Source: Streptococcus suis 10581
Lineage (GTDB): Bacteria; Bacillota; Bacilli; Lactobacillales; Streptococcaceae
Direction: 5' to 3'
DNA length: 64,000 nucleotides
Assembly (NCBI GenBank): GCA_000440235.1
Contig: ALKQ01000017.1
Span: 19,363-83,362 of the forward strand
Part shown: positions 35,281-44,738 of the stretch, piece after piece
Layout of the letters: each line of letters starts with the position of its first letter
How positions within the stretch are numbered: position 1 is the stretch's first letter
Notes under the pieces: generated by a model
What the model saw: only the letters and a program-made list of their open reading frames with translations
What the model was told of the DNA's origin: nothing
Databases searched by the model: none
Position numbers and translations under genes: made by a program

Positions 35281-36897
35281 TTATTTTTTAAAAACTATCG
35301 CCTCGAAAGGTCTCAGAACATTCTCATCCAAATTGACACCATTTTCGTAATTATGCATAAACATGGAATACCCTTCACTTGATACATCGAAGGCTTGCTC
35401 TTCACTTGTGAAATTGACTAAAATGATGAAATCATCTTGTTCATCATATTTACGGTAGGCCATTACCGAGCTATTTCCTGTCTCCATCACTTCATATTTT
35501 CCTTCAGACATACAAGGATACTCTTTCCGAAGAGCAATTAATTTTTGATAGGTATAGAAAAGCGATTGTTTGTCTGCAAGTGCTTTTTCAACGTTGATGT
35601 CTTTGACAGTATCTCCCAAAGCTAGCCAGGCTTGACCTGTACTGAAGCCTGCACCTTCTTCTGCTGTCCATTGCATTGGACGACGAGCATTATCACGACC
35701 TTTGGCATTTATAGAAGTAATCAATTCCTCCTTGGTGAAGCCATTTTCAATCCGCTCCGCATACATACGACGTGTTTCAATATCATCCGCTTGGCTAACA
35801 TCCGTAATCGGTGTATTAATCATACCGATTTCCTCACCTTGGTAGATATAAGGTGTCCCTGACATAAAATGAAGATAAATAGCTAACATTTTACCACTTA
35901 GTTCACGAAATGCAGGTCGATCATCACCGAAGCGAGAAATGGCACGAGGTAAATCGTGGTTATTCCAGAAAAGTGAGTTCCAACCTTTACCAACCAGTTC
36001 AGTCTGCCATTTGGATAGAACCTTATGCAAACGTGCTGGATCTAGCGGTGCCAAATCCCACTTTTCTTTCCCTTCCTGCTGATCAAGTCCGACATGTTCA
36101 AATTGGAAAATCATCGAAAATTCTTTTCGGTCAGGATGCGAATATAACTGAGCATTTTCTGGATTGGCACTCCAGGTTTCCCCAACAGTCACTAAGTCGT
36201 ATGCACCAAAGGTTTTCTCATTTAATTCCTGAATAAGAGGATGGAGAGTCGGTCCATCGGCTGTAATTAATTTTTCCGGTTCCTTTCCAATCAAATCAAT
36301 CACATCTAGCCTGAAACCGCCGACACCTTTTTCAATCCAAAAATTGATCATGTCCCAGATTTCTTGTTTCAGAGCAGGATTTTTCCAGTTCAGATCTGGC
36401 TGCTTAACAGAGAATTGGTGGAGATAGTATTTGTTCAGATGTGGAACGTATTCCCAAGCAGAGCCTGAGAAGGTCGAGCGTAATTCATTCGGCTCATCAG
36501 CCCAAACATAATAGTCATAATAGGGATTATCTGGTCCTTTGAGGGCTTCTTGAAACCAGAAATGTTCATCCGAGGTATGATTGAGCACCAAATCCATGAT
36601 TATTTTGATATTGCGCTTATGGCCTTCTGCAATCAATTCTTCCATATCTTCCATGGTCCCAAATTCTGGAGCAATTCCTTGGTAATCACTAATGTCGTAA
36701 CCATTGTCATCCATGGGGGACTGATAAACAGGACTTAGCCAAATAGCATCAATTCCAAGATCATGGAGATAATCTAATCGGCTGATAATCCCTCGAATAT
36801 CTCCAATTCCATCTCCATTTGAATCTTGAAAACTACGAGGGTAAATTTGGTAAATGACGGACTTCTTCCACCAATCTGTTTTTTGTATTTCTGACAT
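35281..36897 (-). CDS. dexB: Glucan 1,6-alpha-glucosidase (GH13)
   Basis: 538 aa from ATG 36897 (AGGA upstream, and the family N terminus MSEIQKTDWWKKSVIYQIYPRSF follows). Cytoplasmic GH13 enzyme that hydrolyses alpha-1,6-linked isomalto-oligosaccharides. Catalytic nucleophile Asp in GGFRLDVIDL (about 197), acid/base Glu in TVGETWS (about 240) and the third Asp in WNNHDLPR (about 315). Calcium/loop region DSNGDGIGDIRGI near 25-40. Last gene of the msm operon. Confidence 0.95.
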   Translation of the reverse strand: MSEIQKTDWWKKSVIYQIYPRSFQDSNGDGIGDIRGIISRLDYLHDLGIDAIWLSPVYQSPMDDNGYDISDYQGIAPEFGTMEDMEELIAEGHKRNIKIIMDLVLNHTSDEHFWFQEALKGPDNPYYDYYVWADEPNELRSTFSGSAWEYVPHLNKYYLHQFSVKQPDLNWKNPALKQEIWDMINFWIEKGVGGFRLDVIDLIGKEPEKLITADGPTLHPLIQELNEKTFGAYDLVTVGETWSANPENAQLYSHPDRKEFSMIFQFEHVGLDQQEGKEKWDLAPLDPARLHKVLSKWQTELVGKGWNSLFWNNHDLPRAISRFGDDRPAFRELSGKMLAIYLHFMSGTPYIYQGEEIGMINTPITDVSQADDIETRRMYAERIENGFTKEELITSINAKGRDNARRPMQWTAEEGAGFSTGQAWLALGDTVKDINVEKALADKQSLFYTYQKLIALRKEYPCMSEGKYEVMETGNSSVMAYRKYDEQDDFIILVNFTSEEQAFDVSSEGYSMFMHNYENGVNLDENVLRPFEAIVFKK

Positions 36898-36934
36898 TTG
36901 ATTGATCCTTTCTGTACAATCTAATTTACGCAAG

Positions 36935-36958
36935 AAAAAGAGGTGTCCCCCTTTTTCT
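36935..36958 (-). terminator. Weak intercistronic hairpin between gtfA and dexB
   Basis: On the minus strand AAAAAGGGGGACACCTCTTTTT folds with a few mismatches and ends in a T run. It lies inside the operon, so it probably attenuates dexB rather than ending all transcripts. Confidence 0.5.
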
Positions 36959-36969
36959 ATATAATCATA

Positions 36970-38418
36970 TTATAACTCAATTGTGGTAATTTTTCCCTCT
37001 TCTATTTCAACAATTTCAAAGGATTTTTCTTTTAGATTTGCTGTTAGACGGGCAGACACCCCTGCATCTTGATTATTCCAGAAAATTTCCATACTTGTTT
37101 CATCCAGCATCTTAACAGAGAACTCTCCGTCGAAAGCTGGACTTGTATTGCGGAATTTAAGGAGTTTGAACAAGGATTGTACCACAGGTCGTTGTACTTC
37201 CTGCTCAATTTCTTCCAAATCATAGTAATGGCGATTGATATTGCGGCCTTCCTTACTTGATTCTAAAAGTTCAATATCATTTTCGCCTGCAAGTAAACCA
37301 ACATAGTAAATCTGTGGAATACCTGGTGCAAAACATTGGAGAACACGCGCTAATAGGTAAGCTTGATCGTTATTGCCAAGGGCAGAATAATAAGTACAGT
37401 TAATCTGATAAATATCCAAATTATTGTAGGCTTCTGTACTATAAATTTTCTTGACATTTGCACCTTGTGCATACAAGGCTTCACGCGTTTCCTCTGTCTC
37501 CTCATCCGTCAGCAAATCCTTAACGTCCACAACACCGATTCCATCATGTGTATCTAGGGTTGTAAATTGCTTGCGAGGGCAAATCTCCATCCAGTGTACC
37601 AGACGATTGACATGACCAGAATACAAAGCGTGGAGAACCAGCATTGGCAAGGCAAAGTCATAAACATAATAATCTTGCTCGGCAATTTTTTGCTGAATGG
37701 TGTAGTGTTCATGGATTTCAGGCAAGATTTCCACATCTTTTGGTGCCAATAACTGACGTGGAAAATGGAGCATTTCCCAAATATCAGGCTCCACAAAGAA
37801 ACAGTTAGTTCCGATTTTTTTATTTGCATAAGCGAAGGCGTCCAAACGAATGATCGAAGCACCATGCTCTGCCAACTGTTCCAAATTTTCTTGGATGAAA
37901 CGACGGGTTGTCTCTGTAGTCACGTCCAAGTCAATCTGTTGCTCATCAAAGGTACACCATACCTTCTCCTCGCTACCATCAGCAAATGTTGCAATTCGAT
38001 ATGGAGCACGAGGTTTACGCTTATAGATTAAATCAATATCTTCTTGCGTTGGCTCACCATTTGGCCAAAAGTTTTTATAGCGAATAAACAAATCCGCATA
38101 AGCTGATTCATCTTTCTTTTCAAGGAAATCAAGGAAATATGGAGATTTTGCCGAGATATGATTAATCATAAAATCGAACATCAGATAGTAGTCTTTGCTT
38201 AGTGCTTCAATATCAGACCAATCTCCAAATGCAGGATCTACTTTGGTATAATCCATTGGTGCAAACCCACGATCCCCAGATGATGGGAAAAACGGCAGAA
38301 TATGGATACCTCCCACAACATCCTTTAAAGGCCCCTCAAGAACTTTTTTCAAATCCTTAAGATTCTTGCCTAAACTATCCGAATAAGTAATCAACATAGC
38401 TTGGTTTTTAATTTTCAT
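36970..38418 (-). CDS. gtfA: Sucrose phosphorylase
   Basis: 482 aa from ATG 38418, preferred over ATG 38424 because GGAGA is 7 bases upstream of the inner ATG and abuts the outer one. GH13 subfamily enzyme converting sucrose and phosphate to glucose-1-phosphate and fructose. Catalytic Asp in [17 protein letters not shown] (about 190), Glu in [10 protein letters not shown] (about 234), and LDTHDGIGV near 288. Cytoplasmic. In the S. mutans msm operon it has the same position, and it processes sucrose released from raffinose by Aga. Confidence 0.95.
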   Translation of the reverse strand: MKIKNQAMLITYSDSLGKNLKDLKKVLEGPLKDVVGGIHILPFFPSSGDRGFAPMDYTKVDPAFGDWSDIEALSKDYYLMFDFMINHISAKSPYFLDFLEKKDESAYADLFIRYKNFWPNGEPTQEDIDLIYKRKPRAPYRIATFADGSEEKVWCTFDEQQIDLDVTTETTRRFIQENLEQLAEHGASIIRLDAFAYANKKIGTNCFFVEPDIWEMLHFPRQLLAPKDVEILPEIHEHYTIQQKIAEQDYYVYDFALPMLVLHALYSGHVNRLVHWMEICPRKQFTTLDTHDGIGVVDVKDLLTDEETEETREALYAQGANVKKIYSTEAYNNLDIYQINCTYYSALGNNDQAYLLARVLQCFAPGIPQIYYVGLLAGENDIELLESSKEGRNINRHYYDLEEIEQEVQRPVVQSLFKLLKFRNTSPAFDGEFSVKMLDETSMEIFWNNQDAGVSARLTANLKEKSFEIVEIEEGKITTIEL

Positions 38419-38460
38419 AGACATTCTCCTTTGTAAGCCTTTTCTTTTTTATTTTTTTGA

Positions 38461-38483
38461 AAAGGTTGAACAAGTCAACCTTT
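38461..38483. promoter_or_regulatory. Intercistronic hairpin between msmG and gtfA
   Basis: AAAGGTTGA (38461-38469) pairs exactly with TCAACCTTT (38475-38483) around a five-base loop. On the transcript it is followed by an A-rich, not U-rich, stretch, so it is more likely an RNA-processing or stability element than a terminator. Confidence 0.6.
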
Positions 38484-38487
38484 GTAA

Positions 38488-39318
38488 TTATTTGACAGAA
38501 CCACTTGTCATACCTGAAATAATATGTTTCTGGAAGACAAGGTATACCAATAAGATTGGGATAATCCCCACCACATAGGATGCAAATGATGGACCATAGT
38601 CACTGAAATACATACCTTGATAGTTGTATTGGAAAAGAGGTAAAGTCCACATGCTTTGATCACGGTTCAATACTAGTAAAGGCAAGAGGAAATCGTTCCA
38701 GACCCAGAGGGCATTGATAATCAAAACGGTTGCGTGCATGGGTTTCATGAGTGGGAAAATAATTTTCCAATACATAGTAAATTTATCACAGCCATCAATA
38801 GCTGCCGCCTCATCCATTTCTTCAGGAACAATGGTCTTAATATAGCCGACATAGAGGAAGAGGGCCTGAGGAACTGCATAGGTCAAATAAAGAATAATCA
38901 AACCGACAATATTGTTTAAACCAAGGCTTGACATTAATTTGGTCATTGGGAGCATAATCACTTGGAAAGGTACAAAAATCCCAATAATCAAGAAAAAGTA
39001 GATAAAGTTAAACACTGTCTGGCGTTTCATTTGACGGGCTACGGCGAAAGCTGCCATTGGAATAACAAGTAGAATCAAGCCAACTGCTACAATCGTAATC
39101 AAGGCTGAATTGCCAAAATATTGTACAATCCCATCATTAAACAGGCGTTCATAGTTATTTAAGGTGAAATTTTCAGGAAGACCAAAGAAGTTGCTCGTGA
39201 TTTCCTTTGTTGGTTTGAACGAACTTATAATCGTCACGAGTAGCGGAATAAACATGAAGAGAATACCGCTGAAGAGCACGAGATAGACCCACCAATTTTT
39301 CTGTTTTTGAGTATTCAT
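38488..39318 (-). CDS. msmG: Multiple-sugar ABC transporter permease MsmG
   Basis: 276 aa from ATG 39318 behind AGGAGGACTGTC. Six transmembrane helices. The coupling EAA loop reads YIKTIVPEEMDEAAAIDGCDKFTMYWKIIFPLMKP (about 160-195). Partner of MsmF in importing raffinose, melibiose or isomaltosaccharides. No msmK-type ATPase is in the window; in streptococci a shared ATPase encoded elsewhere energises several sugar importers. Confidence 0.94.
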   Translation of the reverse strand: MNTQKQKNWWVYLVLFSGILFMFIPLLVTIISSFKPTKEITSNFFGLPENFTLNNYERLFNDGIVQYFGNSALITIVAVGLILLVIPMAAFAVARQMKRQTVFNFIYFFLIIGIFVPFQVIMLPMTKLMSSLGLNNIVGLIILYLTYAVPQALFLYVGYIKTIVPEEMDEAAAIDGCDKFTMYWKIIFPLMKPMHATVLIINALWVWNDFLLPLLVLNRDQSMWTLPLFQYNYQGMYFSDYGPSFASYVVGIIPILLVYLVFQKHIISGMTSGSVK

Positions 39319-39328
39319 GACAGTCCTC

Positions 39329-40204
39329 CTAAATTTCAAATTTCTTCGAAATTCTCATCTGAATCAATGAGATGACAATAATGAAGATGAAGAGTACTAC
39401 AGCCAAAGCATTAGCATAAGAGAATTTATTGTCTACAAAGGCATAGTTGTAAACGAGTAAACCCAAGGATTCTGTTTTGCCATCTGGGCCACCACTTGTC
39501 AATGCAAAGATAAGGTCGAATGCTGTCAAACCTGACTTCATTGCCAAGATGAACACCATACTGATAGATGGTAATAAGAATGGAAGTTCAATGTTGAAGA
39601 ATTGTTGAGAACGAGTAGCTCCATCAATCGCTGCTGCTTCTTTCACATCTTCTGGAATACTTTGTAAACCAGACAAGAAGATGATGACTGGCATCGCCAG
39701 CCCTTGCCAGAGAGCAACAAAGAGTACGGCTGGAATAACAGTATTTTCTTGTACCAATAAGTTTTCCATCAACCAATCAATATGTAGTAATTCTCCAATT
39801 TGTGTGAAACCATAGTTGAACAATTGGACAAAAATCAAGCCTAAAGTAACGGTTGAAAGAACTGCAGGGAAGAAATACCAGGTTCTAAAGAATCCAACAG
39901 CTTTGATCTTACGATTGAGGAGACTAGCCAACCAAATCCCTATAACAATTTCTCCAATGACCAAACCAATGGTGAAGATAATGGTAAAAGTCATAGACGT
40001 ATAAAAATCAGGATTCTTCAAGATATCTAGATAGTTTTGAACGCCAATCAAGCTGAAATCTGATGTCAATCCATTCCAATCCGTCAGACTATAATAGATT
40101 CCCGTTAATAAGGGATAGAAGAAAAAGATTAACTGTAGACCAATTGGTATGGCAACAAATAGATAGGGCCAATATTTGGCAATAAATCCTTTTTGATTCA
40201 TCAT
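39329..40204 (-). CDS. msmF: Multiple-sugar ABC transporter permease MsmF
   Basis: 291 aa. Six hydrophobic helices with the EAA loop SGLQSIPEDVKEAAAIDGATRSQQFFNIELPFLLPS (about 175-210). ATG 40204 is followed by a second ATG; GGAG fits either. It lies downstream of a long inverted repeat that separates it from msmE, and 10 bases before msmG. Confidence 0.94.
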   Translation of the reverse strand: MMNQKGFIAKYWPYLFVAIPIGLQLIFFFYPLLTGIYYSLTDWNGLTSDFSLIGVQNYLDILKNPDFYTSMTFTIIFTIGLVIGEIVIGIWLASLLNRKIKAVGFFRTWYFFPAVLSTVTLGLIFVQLFNYGFTQIGELLHIDWLMENLLVQENTVIPAVLFVALWQGLAMPVIIFLSGLQSIPEDVKEAAAIDGATRSQQFFNIELPFLLPSISMVFILAMKSGLTAFDLIFALTSGGPDGKTESLGLLVYNYAFVDNKFSYANALAVVLFIFIIVISLIQMRISKKFEI

Positions 40205-40226
40205 GGTACTCCTTTTTTCTATAATG

Positions 40227-40295
40227 TATAGTTGCTTAGGGACAGTTTGAATGGAGTGGTTAGGGGGGGATTCAAACTGACCCTAAGCAACTATA
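40227..40295. repeat. 26-bp inverted repeat between msmE and msmF
   Basis: The left arm (40227-40252) and right arm (40270-40295) are reverse complements with a single mismatch, around a 17-base loop. On the transcript the hairpin lies between the binding-protein and permease genes and is not followed by a U run, so it fits a stability or processing barrier giving more MsmE than MsmFG. Confidence 0.85.
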
Positions 40296-40339
40296 AAGAA
40301 GAGCTAGGCTGTTCTAGCCCTCCTTATAGTTTTCTTGAA

Positions 40340-41575
40340 TTATTTTTTCATTGGGTCAAAGAAGGCATTCAATTTCTTCACAAGTTCGCCTGAATTTGGA
40401 TTTTTCACTGCTTCTACTGTAATATTCCAGAACTCATCTTCTGATTCCCATTCAGATTGCAACCAAACTACGTGTTTATCAGTAAAGGCATATTGTGTAA
40501 CTCCAGCGGTTTCTTCAAACTTACCTTCTGTATCTACACCTTCAACTGAAGTTGGTGAGCCATCTACATCATAGTATTTCTGGATAACTTCTGGACGAGA
40601 GAGGTATTCTAGGAATTTTTTAGACTCTTCTGGGTGCTCTGTATCTGCTGAAATAGATAGAGCAAGGTCAGCTGCACCGATGGTATAGTCGCCACCTTCT
40701 TTATCACCAGGGAATGTAAACATACCATATTCAAATTCTGGTTCTTGTTGGTTTACAGCTGTAGCTGCCCATGTACCTTGTGGAAGCATGAGAGCATCAC
40801 CTGCTGCAAAGGCTGCCACTGCATCTGCATAGAGCGCACCTGTTGCACCTTTTTGACCATTATCTGTCAACAGTTGCAAGCGTTCTAAGACAGCTTTTGT
40901 TGTCGCATCATCTTGAATCGCTCCCTTTGCACTACGAATCAGAATATCTTCTGCACCATCAAATCCACCCGCAACAGTTACCCAAGCTAACTGATGGTAG
41001 CCGTTCAATGACCAAGCATCGTTCAATGAAAGAGCAAACGGTGCTGCACTGCCATCAGACTTGATTTTGTCTACCAAAGCCACAAATTCTGCATAGGTAG
41101 TTGGAACTTCGAGCCCCAATTCTTTGAACTTATCCTTATTATAGTAAATACCATAGGCATTTGCTGTCAAAGGAAGGGTGTAATTTTTTTCGTTAACAAG
41201 ATAAGGCGTTACAGCACCATCTTTCAAATGATTTAATCCTGCATCATCACCAATTTCTAGGAAACGTCCATCCGCTGCGTATGCTTTGAAGTCCGCATTT
41301 TGTGGATATATGTTAATCACATCTGGCGCTTCATTGTTGGCCATACGGGTTTTCAAAACAGTTCCTGCATCTGGTACATTTGAAAATTTAACATCTATCG
41401 TAGGATTTTCTTTTTCGAAATCATCAATAATTTCCTGAAGGGTAGCTTGCATTTCTGGTTTTTGTGAGAAATATTCTATTTCTACCTTATCGCTACTACT
41501 TGCATTCCCACAAGCAACCAAAAAGCTGGCAAAAGCACAAACCGATGCACATTTTAAAAATGTTTTCATTTTCAT
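40340..41575 (-). CDS. msmE: Multiple-sugar-binding lipoprotein MsmE
   Basis: 411 aa from ATG 41575 (GGAGGATTTTATAT upstream). Lipoprotein signal with lipobox FLVAC (Cys about 22). Family 1 extracellular solute-binding protein: EIEYFSQKPEMQATLQEIIDDFEKENPTIDVKF, then DVINIYPQNADFKAYAADGRFLEI and AFAAGDALMLPQGTWA. Captures oligosaccharides for MsmFG. The preceding aga stop is 13 bases away. Confidence 0.94.
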   Translation of the reverse strand: MKMKTFLKCASVCAFASFLVACGNASSSDKVEIEYFSQKPEMQATLQEIIDDFEKENPTIDVKFSNVPDAGTVLKTRMANNEAPDVINIYPQNADFKAYAADGRFLEIGDDAGLNHLKDGAVTPYLVNEKNYTLPLTANAYGIYYNKDKFKELGLEVPTTYAEFVALVDKIKSDGSAAPFALSLNDAWSLNGYHQLAWVTVAGGFDGAEDILIRSAKGAIQDDATTKAVLERLQLLTDNGQKGATGALYADAVAAFAAGDALMLPQGTWAATAVNQQEPEFEYGMFTFPGDKEGGDYTIGAADLALSISADTEHPEESKKFLEYLSRPEVIQKYYDVDGSPTSVEGVDTEGKFEETAGVTQYAFTDKHVVWLQSEWESEDEFWNITVEAVKNPNSGELVKKLNAFFDPMKK

Positions 41576-41588
41576 ATATAAAATCCTC

Positions 41589-43763
41589 CTAGATTTTGTT
41601 AAAAATATATTGTACACTAAAATAATCTTTTTGAACATGGGGCATGGTGAGTCCAATGTTCATCAGTTCATCCCCGTAGAATGTCTCTCCTAATTGTGGG
41701 CATTCATACAAGGCATCTGGGTCTAGCCCCTTCAACCGAACATGAAGCAAAGGCGCTTCTGGCTTGGCAAGAATTTTTACAAATGTAAAGACCGCTTGAT
41801 TCTTATCTTGACTAACATAATTGGCAGCCCAGGTATTGGTCGTCTTTTTCAGACGGTAGAGCTGACCGAATTGTATAGTTTCACGAATGGAGTGATAGGT
41901 TTCGATTTGCTGACTGATTTCATCCAATTCCTTTTCCGAAAGTTTCGTTAAATCCAGCTCGTAACCAAATGCTCCTCCCATCATAGCCACATTGCCTCGT
42001 GTAGAAAGAGGTGTGATCCGACCAACCTGATGGTTTGGAACGGCAGAAACGTGTGCTCCAATTGAGGAAGGGGGATAAATCAAACTAGTACCTTCTTGAA
42101 TAGATAAGCGCTCAATCGCATCTGTATCATCACTTGCCCAAGCTTGCGGCATGTAATACATGATTCCCAAATCATTACGACCTCCACCGCCTGCACAGGA
42201 TTCGAAAAGAATATCCGGGAACCGCTTTGTAAGGTGGTCTAATACACGGTAGAGACCTAGCATGTAACGATGGTGGAACTCAAAGCGCTGGTCATTTGCT
42301 AAACCTTCAGGGATATTGGTGATATTACGGTTCATATCCCATTTTACATAAGAAATATTGGCTGATTCTAATATGGAAGAGACGCTATCAATGATGTAGT
42401 CACAGACTTCCTGCTTGGTCAAATCCAAAACTAATTGTTCTCGGCTGTAGATTGGTAAGCGTCCTTCTGTGCGAATTGCCCAATCAGGATGCTCACGATA
42501 AAGATCGCTATCAATAGAAATCATCTCTGGTTCAAACCACAATCCGAATTTCATGCCAAGCTCATTTATTCGCTCTGCTAAACCATTCAAACCATTTGGC
42601 AACTTATCCAAATTGACTTTCCAATCGCCCAATGAACTTTCATCATTGTTTCGTTTACCAAACCAACCATCATCCAGAACAAACAATTCAATACCAGCTC
42701 GACTTGCAACCTGAGCTAACTGTAAAATCTTTTCTTCTGTAAATTCAAAATAGGTTGCTTCCCAGTTGTTGATTAAAATGGGTCTTGGTTTGTTTACAAA
42801 CGATGATCGAATGAGGTGTTTTGTGATAAAGTGATGACTATTTTGTGTCATGCCAGTAAATCCTTTATCAGTGTATGATAAGAGAACTTCTGGAGTTTGA
42901 AACCGGTCATCCTTATCCAATTGCCATGAGAAATAGTGACTTTCCAATCCTAGTCCCAATCGACTGGTTTCCATGGCTGTCGTTTCGACAAATGCTGTAA
43001 AGTTGCCGCTATAGACAAGGTGGGCTGCATAAACATCGCCCTTGTCCTCACTTGCATCGGGTGAGGCTAGTGCTAAGAAGGGTGTTCTTGAGTGACTCGA
43101 AGCACCTCGAATGCTACCAATCGAATACTGACCTTTTGTCAACGGGGTCTGTGTCCACTCTTTTTCATAGGCATAACGTCCTGCCAAGCTGTGAACAATG
43201 AAATCTTGATGTGGAAAATCAAGCGTTGCAGACAAGACCTTCTCTAGTTTGCATGGATATTTGCCAGTTTGAATTGTAGCTGACCGTGCGAGATAGGAAG
43301 CTTCTTCAAAAACAGAATACTGAAGTGTTACGGTAACATCTGTCAACTGATCATAAAGATCAATTTCAAGACTCTCTACTTCTTCTTGATTTCCAAAACT
43401 TGCTGGTAAACCATTTAACTCATTTTTTCCTTTATAGGTTCTATACGATTTAAATTTTAAATCTAGGGTCGTTCCAAATTCATTTCGAACATCTAATGCT
43501 GAGGTTCTAAAATCTCCTAGACCATTGCTGGAATATTCGAGTGGGAGGACATCCAATGAGTATGTTCTATCCCCAGTAATTGGACTCGGAGAAAACGATC
43601 GATCTAAATATGTTATTTTGTTTCCATCGCTAAATTTTTCGATTTTTTTCCCAAAATAACGATGAACTAGATCTCCTGTTTCCAACACTTGGATGATATA
43701 AGAGAATTCTCTTGTTTTTAGGTGAAAAATCTGTTTTGTTTCATGAATCTCAATCACATTCAT
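41589..43763 (-). CDS. aga: Alpha-galactosidase (GH36)
   Basis: 724 aa from ATG 43763; a start three codons earlier (43772) and a GTG at 43757 are also open, because GGGGGAG lies between them. Cytoplasmic enzyme releasing galactose from melibiose and raffinose. Beta-sandwich N-terminal domain, then the barrel with LFVLDDGWFGKRNNDESSLGDW (about 360-380), nucleophile Asp in YVKWDMNRNIT (about 477) and acid/base Asp in WASDDTDAIERLSIQ (about 545). First gene of the msm operon, divergent from its regulator msmR. Confidence 0.94.
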   Translation of the reverse strand: MNVIEIHETKQIFHLKTREFSYIIQVLETGDLVHRYFGKKIEKFSDGNKITYLDRSFSPSPITGDRTYSLDVLPLEYSSNGLGDFRTSALDVRNEFGTTLDLKFKSYRTYKGKNELNGLPASFGNQEEVESLEIDLYDQLTDVTVTLQYSVFEEASYLARSATIQTGKYPCKLEKVLSATLDFPHQDFIVHSLAGRYAYEKEWTQTPLTKGQYSIGSIRGASSHSRTPFLALASPDASEDKGDVYAAHLVYSGNFTAFVETTAMETSRLGLGLESHYFSWQLDKDDRFQTPEVLLSYTDKGFTGMTQNSHHFITKHLIRSSFVNKPRPILINNWEATYFEFTEEKILQLAQVASRAGIELFVLDDGWFGKRNNDESSLGDWKVNLDKLPNGLNGLAERINELGMKFGLWFEPEMISIDSDLYREHPDWAIRTEGRLPIYSREQLVLDLTKQEVCDYIIDSVSSILESANISYVKWDMNRNITNIPEGLANDQRFEFHHRYMLGLYRVLDHLTKRFPDILFESCAGGGGRNDLGIMYYMPQAWASDDTDAIERLSIQEGTSLIYPPSSIGAHVSAVPNHQVGRITPLSTRGNVAMMGGAFGYELDLTKLSEKELDEISQQIETYHSIRETIQFGQLYRLKKTTNTWAANYVSQDKNQAVFTFVKILAKPEAPLLHVRLKGLDPDALYECPQLGETFYGDELMNIGLTMPHVQKDYFSVQYIFNKI

Positions 43764-43799
43764 CTCCCCCATCTCTTCTTTATGGTCTTATTGTACAAA

Positions 43800-43815
43800 A
43801 TGTAAACGCTTTACT
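43800..43815. promoter_or_regulatory. cre-like palindrome between aga and msmR
   Basis: ATGTAAACGCTTTACT is a near-palindrome with the TGTAAACG half of CcpA cre sites and two deviations at the other end. It overlaps the -35/-10 interval of a possible aga promoter (TACAAT on the minus strand). Catabolite repression or MsmR binding are both possible. Confidence 0.5.
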
Positions 43816-43867
43816 TAATAATCTTTTGTTTTTAAAACATGGTATAATGTTTCCTAGGAGGATTGAA

Positions 43868-44707
43868 ATGAATATTCTGAATATCTATAATGAATTTGAT
43901 AGTCATAATTTTGACTTAAACGTTGACCATTATGGAGCCGAACAATGTGACAAGGGCTATTCCTTCGGTCCTACTATCCGTGATAATTTTGTCCTGCATT
44001 TTATTACAAAAGGAAGAGGAAAAATTCTTGTTGACGGAAAAACAAGCTATCTTGCTGCCGGCGATTTGTTTATTCTTCCAAAGGATGTTTCTATTTTCTA
44101 TCAAGCTGATGATATAGACCCGTGGACCTATATATGGGTTGGTTTTAGTGGTTTACGAGCAAAAGACCTACTTAATCAAAGTCAACTGCTAGAAAACTAC
44201 TACCTCCACTCCAATCTAGAGTCACCAATTCTAGGCTACATGCATCAGATTAACCATGTTCAGATGCATCCCATCCCCTCTATCACAGAATTGGTCTTAA
44301 TTGGCTACCTCAACCAACTCTTAGCAGCACTCATCGAGGAATTTCCCAGTGAAACATTAATTAAGCCTGAAACACAAACCAAGCACTATGTTCAGCAAGC
44401 CATCAAGATGATCCATAACCACTATGCCCATCCAATTAAAGTTGCTGAAATAGCAGATTTTCTAGCTTTAAGCCGAAGCTATCTCTATAAAATTTTTAAG
44501 CAGGAAACTGGCTACTCTATCAAAGATTATATTTTACAAGTAAAAATGAATCGTTCTTGTCAACTATTAGAAGATGCTTCTCGGAGTATCACTGAAATCG
44601 CCTATTCTGTCGGATACCAAGACCCTCTCACCTTCAGTGCAGCCTTCAAAAATTATTTCCATATGAGCCCGACAGAATTTAGAAAAACACAAAAAAATAA
44701 GGATTAG
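43868..44707 (+). CDS. msmR: AraC-family activator of the msm operon
   Basis: 279 aa from ATG 43868, 7 bases after AGGAGG; a much longer open frame upstream overlaps aga and is spurious. N-terminal cupin-like sugar-sensing domain (VLHFITKGRGKILVDGKTSYLAAGDLFILPKD, about 40-75). The C-terminal pair of helix-turn-helix motifs (IADFLALSRSYLYKIFKQETGYSIKDYI, about 197-225; ITEIAYSVGYQDPLTFSAAFKNYFHMSPTEFR) is the AraC/XylS signature. TATAAT with TGG in front lies 11 bases upstream of the Shine-Dalgarno. Divergent from aga, as in S. mutans. Confidence 0.92.
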   Translation: MNILNIYNEFDSHNFDLNVDHYGAEQCDKGYSFGPTIRDNFVLHFITKGRGKILVDGKTSYLAAGDLFILPKDVSIFYQADDIDPWTYIWVGFSGLRAKDLLNQSQLLENYYLHSNLESPILGYMHQINHVQMHPIPSITELVLIGYLNQLLAALIEEFPSETLIKPETQTKHYVQQAIKMIHNHYAHPIKVAEIADFLALSRSYLYKIFKQETGYSIKDYILQVKMNRSCQLLEDASRSITEIAYSVGYQDPLTFSAAFKNYFHMSPTEFRKTQKNKD

Positions 44708-44736
44708 GTGAGTTTAGTCACACCTAGTCCTTATTT
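44695..44736. terminator. Bidirectional terminator between msmR and patB
   Basis: AAATAAGGATTAGGTG pairs with CACCTAGTCCTTATTT with one mismatch, flanked by A and T runs; serves two converging genes. Confidence 0.85.
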
Positions 44737-44738
44737 CT

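Noticed and set aside
40227-40295. Long inverted repeat read as a terminator or as insertion-sequence ends
   Set aside because: No U run follows on the transcript and there is no transposase or target duplication; it lies inside a conserved operon.
43712-43867. N-terminal extension of msmR overlapping aga
   Set aside because: The family length and AGGAGG both place the start at 43868; the extension is antisense to the aga 5' end.
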